Source: Desulfobulbaceae bacterium (GTDB taxonomy: Bacteria; Desulfobacterota; Desulfobulbia; Desulfobulbales; SURF-16). Taken from it: 6,578 bases of DNA. Made by a program: the position numbers and the translations under genes. Positions 1-5,270 of the stretch are shown in pieces. Within the stretch, counting starts at the first letter, position 1. Each line of letters starts with the position of its first letter. The DNA lies in contig JAGHCC010000455.1 of the NCBI GenBank assembly GCA_021160685.1, positions 1-6,578 on the forward strand. Direction: 5' to 3'. The notes under the pieces were generated by a model. That model had not been told where the DNA came from and searched no databases. It saw nothing but the letters and a program-made list of their open reading frames with translations.

Positions 1-138
1 ACCTACGCCATCACAGACACTATCGGCCTGACCGTTGACTACGTCTATGAGGATGTAAATAGTGACCAGGATTATGTCTATGGTGACGAAGATGGTGATT
101 ATCAGTCTCTGATGACCTATCTGACTGTTCGATTCTAG
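1..138 (+). CDS. C-terminal end of a probable outer-membrane beta-barrel protein (5' end outside window)
   Basis: Frame 1 is open from the first base to TAG at 136-138 and gives 45 residues. The last residues are YLTVRF: an alternating hydrophobic/polar strand ending in phenylalanine, the classic C-terminal signal of outer-membrane beta-barrels recognised by the BAM machinery. An earlier stretch, IGLTVDYVYEDV, also has beta-strand alternation with aromatic residues. Between these two strands lies a very acidic, Tyr-rich segment (many Asp/Glu within about 20 residues) that would fit a surface loop. A strong terminator follows 25 bases after the stop, so this is the real end of the transcription unit. 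The specific family (porin, OmpA-like barrel, DUF-type barrel) cannot be named from 45 residues. The barrel assignment is inferred from the C-terminal pattern only. Confidence 0.6.
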   Translation, partial: TYAITDTIGLTVDYVYEDVNSDQDYVYGDEDGDYQSLMTYLTVRF

Positions 139-163
139 TCAGCTGATTTAGTCATTGATTGAC

Positions 164-197
164 AAAAAAACGGGAGCCATTTGGCTCCCGTTTTTTT
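164..197. terminator. Bidirectional intrinsic terminator between convergent genes
   Basis: The stem CGGGAGCC (171-178) pairs perfectly with GGCTCCCG (183-190). A further A-T pair (179/182) can close the tiny loop. An A-tract at 164-170 precedes the stem and a T-tract at 191-197 follows it, so either strand yields a GC-rich hairpin followed by about seven U. It should end the plus-strand gene that stops at 138 and also the minus-strand cluster whose last gene, tsaB, stops at 347. Confidence 0.93.
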
Positions 198-202
198 ATG
201 CC

Positions 203-350
203 TTAAAATTGATGAGCACGTAAAAAGTCTTTTTTCACCACAGAGCACACAGAGAGCACAGAGAAATTCTTTTTATTACGATTAGTTGTCTCTGTGGGCT
301 CAGTGTGCTCTGTGGTTAATTTATAGTTTTTACGAGCCCATCAAAATTAA
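203..350. repeat. 148-bp imperfect palindrome with TTAA at both ends (CACAGAG-type)
   Basis: The left arm 203-264 and the reverse complement of the right arm 289-350 are both 62 bases. Aligned by eye without gaps they match at 49 of 62 positions, around a 24-base AT-rich loop (265-288). The best-conserved blocks are the outer TTGATG..GC..CGTAAAAA part and the inner CCACAGAGCACAC..GAG part. Both ends carry TTAA (203-206 and 347-350). The right TTAA contains the tsaB stop codon. There is no coding potential of its own. It looks like a dispersed non-autonomous palindromic element (REP- or MITE-like). That it is repeated elsewhere in the genome is inference, because only one copy is in the window. 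Confidence 0.8.
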
Positions 351-1069
351 TTTCCCTTGAAATGAATTTCAGCATCCGAGGGTCGGACATAGATCGGTCC
401 AACCAAGGCAGTGTCCAGAAAATTATTACTCTGCCATTTGTTGATGGCAAGAAAGCCGATGGCGGAAGCCTTGGGCAGAATAAGCTGGGACGGCGCGAAG
501 AGGACATGTTCTCCAAGCTTTTCCCGGAAAAAATCTGCATAAAGTTCAGCGCCGTCGCCCAGAAGGATGACGGGCTCTGTAATTTGTTCCGTAAGTTTTT
601 GTGGTGTGACGGCCAGGTAATCAGAGATTCTTTTTGTCTTCTCACCTTTGACCCGGTAAAAAGCCGCGTACACCTCTTTTTTCCGCGCGTCCAGCACCGA
701 ACAGATAAGATGTCCGGCATGGGGCAGTTGAGCGGCAAGCCCATCAAGGCTGGATACGCCCATGAGGGGAAGATCTGTGGCCATGGCCAGTCCTTTGGCT
801 GTGGCAAGACCAATGCGCAGCCCGGTGAAACTGCCCGGCCCCAGACTGATGGCTATTCCGTCAATATCATCCCAGCTAATCTCGCAGTTTTGCATGATAT
901 AATCAATGGATCCCAGCAGTCTTTTTGAGTGGGTCATCCGGGAAAGGAGGCTGAATTCGCATAAACACAGGTCACCGGAAACCAGTGCCACGCTGCCGCA
1001 CAGGGTCGAGTTTTCAATGGCCAGAATCAGCGGCTTTGTCTGTTGCAGTTCTTTCTTTTTGTGGGCCAT
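347..1069 (-). CDS. tsaB: tRNA threonylcarbamoyladenosine biosynthesis protein TsaB (YeaZ)
   Basis: This 240-residue protein is a member of the ASKHA-fold TsaB/YeaZ family. TsaB forms a complex with TsaD and TsaE that transfers the threonylcarbamoyl group to A37 of ANN-decoding tRNAs (t6A). It is a non-catalytic scaffold that binds TsaD. Visible family features are the N-terminal strand ILAIENST (residues 15-22), the THSKRLL segment (46-52, the usual HS..LL motif), the hallmark LGPGSFTGLRIGLATAKG (76-93), GVSSLDGLA (104-112) and DARKKEVYAAFY (127-138). Length is normal for the family. The ATG start gives about 13 residues before the conserved strand; no clear Shine-Dalgarno is seen upstream. 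It is the last gene of the minus-strand cluster, and the DUF559 cassette separates it from rseP. Its TAA stop lies in the terminal TTAA of the 203-350 palindrome. tsaD, tsaE and tsaC are not in the window. Confidence 0.95.
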   Translation of the reverse strand: MAHKKKELQQTKPLILAIENSTLCGSVALVSGDLCLCEFSLLSRMTHSKRLLGSIDYIMQNCEISWDDIDGIAISLGPGSFTGLRIGLATAKGLAMATDLPLMGVSSLDGLAAQLPHAGHLICSVLDARKKEVYAAFYRVKGEKTKRISDYLAVTPQKLTEQITEPVILLGDGAELYADFFREKLGEHVLFAPSQLILPKASAIGFLAINKWQSNNFLDTALVGPIYVRPSDAEIHFKGN

Positions 1070-1098
1070 GATGTGGTTGGAATAGAGTGAGAGTGAGT

Positions 1099-1275
1099 AA
1101 AATCCCCCCTGACCCCCCTTCGAAGTCTCACAGGCTCGCTATCTGAAAAGGGGAGGATTAAAAAACTTCTTTAGGGAAGATAAGATTTTCCTGCTTTCAG
1201 ATAGTGAGCCTGCAAGTCCTCGAAGGTTGGAGCATGAAGTCCCCCTTTGAAAAAGGGGGATTTAGGGGGATTTTT
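1099..1275. repeat. Repeat copy A: C-run/G-run bounded element, tsaB side of the DUF559 gene
   Basis: The copy starts with AAAATCCCCCCTGACCCCCC (1099-1118) and ends with a GGGGGAT..AGGGGGATTTTT run (1255-1275), so its termini are inverted. Inside, a 28-base module appears twice in inverted orientation (1121-1148 and 1195-1222; 23 of 28 matching), so the whole copy can fold as one long hairpin. A compact 9-bp hairpin (1240-1248 with 1252-1260) lies near the right end. The last 70 bases (1206-1275) match copy B (1782-1851) at 66 of 70 positions by eye. The right end overlaps the 3' end of the DUF559 gene. Confidence 0.85.
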
Positions 1276-1639
1276 GTAATCGTAGTCTTGCTTCCATTGT
1301 TTGAAATATAACCTCAACTACAGCATCTGTTTCAAGTAAGACCTGCCTGCTGTCAAAACGGAGCACATCCAGCCCGAGTCGGCCCAAATAGGCATCTCGC
1401 TGCCTATCTTTTTTTGTGTGATCTTTTCGTCTATGTTGAGACCCGTCAACTTCAACAACCAACTTTGCCTTCGGAGCGAAGAAATCGACAATATAATTAC
1501 CAATGGGTTTCTGCCTGTAAAATTGAATACTTAAAAGTTGTTTGCGGCGCAGGCGTGACCAAAGTTTTTGTTCGCTATCTGTCATTTCAGAACGTAAGTT
1601 GCGCGCGTTTTGTTTAAGATTGCGTGTGTATGTAAGCAT
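1262..1639 (-). CDS. DUF559 family small nuclease-like protein (Vsr/PD-(D/E)XK-type fold)
   Basis: This 125-residue protein has the layout of stand-alone DUF559 proteins: N-terminal NARNLRSEMTDSEQKLWSRL (residues 11-30), then QFYRQKPIGNYIVDFF (39-54), LVVEVDGSQH (60-69), RDAYLGRLGLDVLRF (81-95) and a C-terminal helix. DUF559 is related to very-short-patch-repair endonucleases, and the likely active-site acids D52, E63 and D65 are all present, so the gene appears intact. Its DNA target is unknown, and the biochemical role of this family is poorly defined. The last codons, encoding QKSP and TAA, are written in the terminus of repeat copy A; repeat copy B ends 27 bases upstream of the ATG. There is no strong Shine-Dalgarno. 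It sits between rseP and tsaB in the same direction, inside what otherwise looks like a conserved cluster, which suggests acquisition together with its repeats. Family call is firm; nuclease activity and mobility are inferred. Confidence 0.9.
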   Translation of the reverse strand: MLTYTRNLKQNARNLRSEMTDSEQKLWSRLRRKQLLSIQFYRQKPIGNYIVDFFAPKAKLVVEVDGSQHRRKDHTKKDRQRDAYLGRLGLDVLRFDSRQVLLETDAVVEVIFQTMEARLRLQKSP

Positions 1640-1666
1640 GGTGGGCCGCCATCTGGTAATGTATAG

Positions 1667-1852
1667 AAAATCCCCCCTAACCCCCCTTTTTCAAAGGGGG
1701 GAATAAAAAAAGCCTAATTTTTCAGATAGCGAGGCTGTAAGACTTCGATAGGGAATAAAAACTTTTCTTTTTTGAGAAAGAGAGCCTGCAAGTCCTCGAA
1801 GGTTGGGCCATGAAGTCCCCCTTTAAAAAAGGGGGATTCAGGGGGATTTTTT
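1667..1852. repeat. Repeat copy B: C-run/G-run bounded element, rseP side of the DUF559 gene
   Basis: This copy is in the same orientation as copy A, about 190 bases in length, beginning AAAATCCCCCCTAACCCCCC and ending GGGGGATTCAGGGGGATTTTTT. It contains two 9-bp hairpins: 1681-1689 with 1693-1701, and 1816-1824 with 1828-1836. The 28-base module occurs twice here, this time as direct repeats: 1720-1747 (26 of 28 identical to the module at 1121-1148, reverse complemented) and a more degenerate one at 1771-1798. No credible gene is encoded; open frames across it give the low-complexity NPPFLKGDF-type peptide that such repeats produce. Confidence 0.85.
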
Positions 1853-1884
1853 GATTGAACAACAACATCTCATCAGGTCTAATT

Positions 1885-1909
1885 CTGTTCCCTGTTCCCT
1901 GTTCCCTGT
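1885..1909. repeat. Heptamer tandem repeat (CTGTTCC x3 plus CTGT) at the rseP stop codon
   Basis: Three perfect copies of CTGTTCC (1885-1891, 1892-1898, 1899-1905) are followed by CTGT (1906-1909). On the minus strand this reads as GGAACAG units starting directly after the rseP TGA and sharing one base with it. It resembles in kind the short tandem heptamer repeats known from cyanobacterial intergenic regions. Function unknown. Confidence 0.85.
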
Positions 1910-2985
1910 CACCCCTTGGCAAATATTCGGGCCAGATCATTGTAAAAAACAAAAATCATCAGGCTGATCAGCAGAAAAAGACCGAATTGTTGGAATTTTT
2001 CCTGGGTCTGTTGTTCAAGCGGTTTTCCCCGCAAGGCCTCAAGGCTGAAAAAGAACAGATGGCCGCCGTCAAGCACGGGAACGGGCAAGAGATTGAGTAT
2101 CCCAAGATTAATGCTGATCAGTCCCATGAAGTACGTGAGGTTGATCCAGCCGGCCTCAAGCTGCTGACCTGCCATCTGGGCAATTAAAATAGGACCGCCA
2201 AGTTCGGAAGCAGGAACAATGCGCTGAAAAATTTTAACGATTCCCATGACAGTAAGGTAGATAAATGTCCAGGTCTGGGCCAGGCCGGCCATGAAAGAGT
2301 CAATCAGGGAACTTTTTTCATAAATAACTCTGGTGCTGCGGGAGATACCGAGAATAAACCGTTTGCCGACCACTTCACCGAAAATGCTTTTGATCTCATC
2401 CATCTCAGGCGTACCGGTCAGGTGAAGGACCTCGTCGCCACGCAGGATCGAGAGTTCAACCTCCATGCCGTTACTGTCGCGAATCAGCTCGGAAACATCC
2501 TGCCATTCCCTTGTCTCTGTACCATTAATTGAGAGAATGATATCATCGTCCTTGAGTCCGGCTGCCTCGGCCGGCGAGTCTTGAGTAACCGCACCGATTT
2601 GTGTGCCGGATTCAGGCTCAGGGATGCCGGCAATGGCAAAGATAAGGAAAAAAAGCAATACGGCAAAGAGCAGGTTGGAGACAGGGCCGGCAGCAACGAT
2701 AAGAAAACGCTGCCAGACCGGTTTCGAGGAAAAGGCACGGTCCGCGTCATCCGGTTCCACATCTTCCTCTGGTTTTTCTCCAAACATTTTGACATAGCCG
2801 CCCAGTGGAAATCCGCTGATCAAATATTCGGTTTCACCATATTTTCTGCCATATACTTTTGGCCCGAAGCCAAGGGAAAATTTAAGCACTTTGACATTGA
2901 AGAGTTTGGCAATAATAAAATGGCCGAATTCATGGACAAAGATCAGTAGACCGAGAACAACGATAAATGAGATGATTGAGTTCAT
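1909..2985 (-). CDS. rseP: Site-2 intramembrane zinc metalloprotease, RseP family
   Basis: This 358-residue inner-membrane protease of the S2P/M50 family cleaves membrane proteins, classically the anti-sigma factor RseA after DegS cleavage, and also remnant signal peptides. The zinc motif HEFGH is at residues 18-22 in the first membrane segment. GFPLGGYVKM (58-67) and AAGPVSN (98-104) follow, with a second membrane segment to about 121. One PDZ domain spans roughly 126-195. Two further membrane segments follow at about 234-253 and 284-300, with the third zinc-ligand motif NLLPVPVLDG at 298-307 (Asp306), and a last membrane segment at about 337-351. It is a single-PDZ form, shorter than the two-PDZ E. 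coli protein of about 450 residues; such short forms are common outside Gammaproteobacteria. The ATG is fixed by the closeness of HEFGH to the N-terminus, although no Shine-Dalgarno is visible in the AT-rich leader. No rseA or degS is present, so the substrate is unknown. Confidence 0.96.
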   Translation of the reverse strand: MNSIISFIVVLGLLIFVHEFGHFIIAKLFNVKVLKFSLGFGPKVYGRKYGETEYLISGFPLGGYVKMFGEKPEEDVEPDDADRAFSSKPVWQRFLIVAAGPVSNLLFAVLLFFLIFAIAGIPEPESGTQIGAVTQDSPAEAAGLKDDDIILSINGTETREWQDVSELIRDSNGMEVELSILRGDEVLHLTGTPEMDEIKSIFGEVVGKRFILGISRSTRVIYEKSSLIDSFMAGLAQTWTFIYLTVMGIVKIFQRIVPASELGGPILIAQMAGQQLEAGWINLTYFMGLISINLGILNLLPVPVLDGGHLFFFSLEALRGKPLEQQTQEKFQQFGLFLLISLMIFVFYNDLARIFAKG

Positions 2986-3087
2986 TTTAATAAATTAATT
3001 TATTTTCAATAAGTTACAGACGAGGGGCAAAGGGTAATCCTTAACTTCACACTCGGATGAATTTGATGTTTCCTTCAACCTTTTACC
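2986..3087 (-). other. AT-rich dxr-rseP spacer with a perfect 16-bp palindrome
   Basis: The 102-base gap between dxr and rseP contains a perfect palindrome, AATAAATTAATTTATT (2989-3004), three bases from the rseP start codon. No Shine-Dalgarno and no convincing -35/-10 pair were found by eye. Near the dxr stop there is a degenerate heptamer-like run on the plus strand, CCTTCAA-CCTTTTA-CCTTAA-CC (3072-3093), which contains the dxr stop codon. The AT palindrome could be a protein site or just compositional; its role is unknown. Confidence 0.4.
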
Positions 3088-4272
3088 TTAACCCTGCTGA
3101 GCCGCCTTCATAGAGAACGCCTCGATGACGGACTCGGCCTGGAGTCTGGCCGCAAGATCGGCATCAAGAACAGTTCCAACATCCTTTATGTCTTCTCTCG
3201 GCAGCCGGTTGACGGTTTCAGCGACAACAAGTCCTATTTCAGGAAAACGGATTCGCTTGGCCAGAAAGGCTTCCACGGCCACTTCATTGGCGCCGTTTAA
3301 AACCGCAGGCAGTGTGCCGCCTTTCTTGCAAACCTGATAGGCAAGGCGCAGGGACGGAAAACGGTCAAAATCGGGGGCAAAGAACTGCAGATTTGGGCAG
3401 CTGCTCAGCTGTAAACGCGGTAAGGCAATTTTGAGGCGTTCAGGATAAGATAGAGCATAACCAATGGCAATTTTCATATCGGGAATGCCCATCTGTGAAA
3501 TAACGGAACCGTCCCGATATTCCACCAGGGAATGAACAATACTTTGGGGATGAATCAGGACCTCAATATCCTCTACCGGGATGTCAAAGAGCCACCTGGC
3601 CTCGATCACCTCAAGCCCTTTATTCATCAACGTTGCGGAATCAATAGATATTTTTTTGCCCATGTCCCAATTTGGATGATTCAAAGCCTGCTCCGGCGTA
3701 ACCTGCCACAGTTCCGTTATGTTTTTATCGCGGAAAGGCCCACCCGATGCAGTAAGGATGATTTTATTTATATCCTTTTTTCTGCCGGCGCCAAGAGCCT
3801 GAAAAATAGCGTTATGTTCACTGTCAATGGGCAGAAGTTCAACATGATGGCGCTGAACGGCTTCCATGACCAGGTTGCCGGCCATGACCAGGGTTTCCTT
3901 GTTGGCAAGAGCGATATTTTTATCGGCCTGAATCGCGGCAAGGGTGGGCATGAGGCCTGCCGCACCGACAATAGCGGAAACCACCGTGTCTGCATCTTTG
4001 AGGGTGGCCACCCGGATATTGCCTTCCTGGCCGGTAGAAATTTTTTCACTCCATCCGTCGCCGAGGCTAGATGCCAGCTCCCGGGCTAGGTCGTCGTTTG
4101 CAACCGAGACAAAAGAGGGATTGAATGCCTCAATCTGATCGCGCAAGAGGGCAATGTTGGTCCCTGCCGCGAGTCCGGCGATCTTAAAGCGGCCGGGAAA
4201 TTGGCGAACAATTTCAAGGACATTGCGGCCGATTGAACCGGTGGAGCCAAGTAAAGAGAGTGTCTTTGTCAT
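3088..4272 (-). CDS. dxr: 1-deoxy-D-xylulose 5-phosphate reductoisomerase (DXR/IspC)
   Basis: This 394-residue cytosolic enzyme converts DXP to 2-C-methyl-D-erythritol 4-phosphate using NADPH and a divalent metal, the committed step of the MEP isoprenoid pathway. The N-terminal dinucleotide-binding loop is GSTGSIG (residues 9-15). NKETLVMAG lies at 124-132. The metal ligands are visible as Asp150 and Glu152 in LPIDSEHNAIFQ, and Glu221 in ISIDSATLMNKGLEVIEARW (208-227). HPQSIVHSLVEY (241-252) and a C-terminal helical domain complete a full-length protein. All key residues are intact. The ATG overlaps the cdsA stop as ATGA (4269-4272), implying translational coupling. A short GGA-containing sequence about 5-8 bases upstream (GCGGAATA before ATG) may act as ribosome binding site. 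Its product feeds the isoprenoid precursors that UppS, encoded upstream in the same cluster, elongates. Confidence 0.98.
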   Translation of the reverse strand: MTKTLSLLGSTGSIGRNVLEIVRQFPGRFKIAGLAAGTNIALLRDQIEAFNPSFVSVANDDLARELASSLGDGWSEKISTGQEGNIRVATLKDADTVVSAIVGAAGLMPTLAAIQADKNIALANKETLVMAGNLVMEAVQRHHVELLPIDSEHNAIFQALGAGRKKDINKIILTASGGPFRDKNITELWQVTPEQALNHPNWDMGKKISIDSATLMNKGLEVIEARWLFDIPVEDIEVLIHPQSIVHSLVEYRDGSVISQMGIPDMKIAIGYALSYPERLKIALPRLQLSSCPNLQFFAPDFDRFPSLRLAYQVCKKGGTLPAVLNGANEVAVEAFLAKRIRFPEIGLVVAETVNRLPREDIKDVGTVLDADLAARLQAESVIEAFSMKAAQQG

Positions 4273-5066
4273 ATTATTCCGCTATGAAGGGTATAAAAAA
4301 AGACCGGAGCCGTCATCAGCAGGGAGTCAATTCTGTCGAGAATTCCGCCATGACCAGGCAAAATCGTACCGGAATCCTTAACGTTCATGGTCCGCTTAAT
4401 GACTGATTCCGTCAAATCGCCAAGCACACCTAGACAGGTCAAAACAAGGGCGGCAAGAGAAAGCCGGTACAGGGAAATATCGGCTAACAGAAAAGCGGCA
4501 ACAGCTGTGCCTCCAGCCACACCGGCCACCAGGCCCCCTCCAAAACCCTCAATGGTTTTTTTTGGGCTGACAGCAGGACAGAGCTTATGTCGGCCAAGTG
4601 ATTTTCCGACGAAATAGGCGCCGGTATCCGAAGCTACTGTGATGATTGTTAGAAAAAGAAGCAATGCCGTTCCTTTTTCAAAGGTCATAATTAAAATCAG
4701 GTGGGCCGGTAAAAAACCGGCATAAAAAATGCCAAAACATGATTTGAGTAGAGCGTCGAAAGGATTTTTCCGGGCCGAATAGGTTCCAATCAGCAGGCCA
4801 GTCATGATAATAAATCCGACAATAAGACCGGCGGCGGCATACTCAATTTGGCCTGAACAGGAGGCCAGCACAGGTAAAAGGCCAGAGAAGAGAAAGAGCG
4901 CTTGGAAGACTTTACCCTCCTGTCTCAAGGCCATGGCGTAATATTCATGCAGAGCGATTGCAGCAGCAACGCTCAATAGCAGCCAGATCAGGAAAAAGGA
5001 GTTAATATAGAGAAGAAGAAGCCAGCTGCCCATGGCCAGCAGGCCGGTGATAATTCTTGTTGTCAT
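4269..5066 (-). CDS. cdsA: Phosphatidate cytidylyltransferase (CDP-diglyceride synthase)
   Basis: This 265-residue polytopic inner-membrane enzyme makes CDP-diacylglycerol from phosphatidic acid and CTP, the branch point for all bacterial phospholipids. The chain is mostly hydrophobic, with roughly seven to eight membrane segments. The family signature is intact near the C-terminus at residues 221-247: SVIKRTMNVKDSGTILPGHG followed by GILDRID, with Lys224, Arg225, Asp231, His239 and Asp244 conserved. SDTGAYFVGKSLGRHKL and SPKKTIEG in the middle are also typical of CdsA. Length is normal for the family. Its stop overlaps the dxr start by four bases. Upstream it is separated from uppS by a 204-base gap holding a large palindrome. 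The start ATG gives the usual TTRIITGLL N-terminus; AAGTGGAC about 15 bases upstream is at best a weak ribosome-binding site. Confidence 0.97.
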   Translation of the reverse strand: MTTRIITGLLAMGSWLLLLYINSFFLIWLLLSVAAAIALHEYYAMALRQEGKVFQALFLFSGLLPVLASCSGQIEYAAAGLIVGFIIMTGLLIGTYSARKNPFDALLKSCFGIFYAGFLPAHLILIMTFEKGTALLLFLTIITVASDTGAYFVGKSLGRHKLCPAVSPKKTIEGFGGGLVAGVAGGTAVAAFLLADISLYRLSLAALVLTCLGVLGDLTESVIKRTMNVKDSGTILPGHGGILDRIDSLLMTAPVFFYTLHSGII

Positions 5067-5108
5067 TGTTTTGACATGTCCACTTGTAAAGCGCTAGATC
5101 GCGTCAGT

Positions 5109-5216
5109 GTAAGCGATCACAGGCACCGAATCTTGCCACGATCAGGTCGATTGACATAGAGGGGCTATAGTCACCCGCCCTGCTTGCGGCAATCTCCGGC
5201 ACCTGTGATCGCTTAC
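5109..5216. repeat. 108-bp palindromic element in the uppS-cdsA gap
   Basis: The left arm 5109-5137 and the reverse complement of the right arm 5188-5216 match at 24 of 29 positions, including a perfect outer 15-mer GTAAGCGATCACAGG. The 50-base centre holds a second small hairpin (TGACATAG at 5152-5159 against CTATAGTCA at 5165-5173, one bulge), giving a nested stem. It lies within the cluster and would be transcribed between uppS and cdsA, where it could form a stable RNA hairpin. There is no T-run after the stem on the minus strand, so it does not look like a standard terminator. It is probably a dispersed REP-like repeat; a structured mRNA regulator is the alternative. It is unrelated in sequence to the other repeats in the window. 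Confidence 0.75.
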
Positions 5217-5270
5217 CGGATAGGAGTTTGCCCAAATTTTGGAGAATGTCACCCTGTGATTGGTTATGCG

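Larger units (their letters stand above)
1099..1852. mobile_element. Putative repeat-bounded cassette carrying the DUF559 gene
   Basis: Two direct repeat copies (1099-1275 and 1667-1852) bracket a single small nuclease-like gene, with only 27 bases between copy B and the start codon and an overlap between copy A and the stop codon. The whole unit has inverted C-run/G-run ends and interrupts the rseP-tsaB junction. This resembles a composite or nuclease-associated repeat element. No clear target-site duplication is visible in the outer flanks, and there is no known transposase or integrase. Alternative view: a dispersed repeat family landed on both sides of an ordinary DUF559 gene. Confidence 0.4.

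Noticed and set aside
316..813. Minus-strand 165-codon open frame overlapping tsaB
   Set aside because: It is a frame shadow of tsaB with low-complexity, Pro/Trp/Ser-rich translation and no motif.
362..928. Plus-strand 188-codon open frame
   Set aside because: It is wholly antisense to tsaB, which has all family motifs. Its translation resembles no family I know and has no ribosome-binding site support.
1099..1852. CRISPR array or insertion sequence with transposase
   Set aside because: There are no regularly spaced direct repeats with unique spacers, and the only gene is a DUF559 protein. No transposase motif and no clear target-site duplication were found.
1722..1952. Minus-strand 76-codon frame spanning the rseP 3' end and repeat copy B
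   Set aside because: The peptide (NPPFLKGDF and similar) is the translation of the C-run repeat, a frequent source of spurious gene calls.
3532..4089. Plus-strand 185-codon open frame
   Set aside because: It is antisense to dxr across its catalytic region, with no recognisable domain; dxr is fully intact on the other strand.
5109..5216. Rho-independent terminator after uppS
   Set aside because: The stem is long, imperfect and nested, and no T-run follows it on the minus strand. The genes on both sides look like one cluster.
5067..5270. Riboswitch upstream of cdsA
   Set aside because: I could not match any known riboswitch core. The structure is mainly one large palindrome, better explained by a dispersed repeat.
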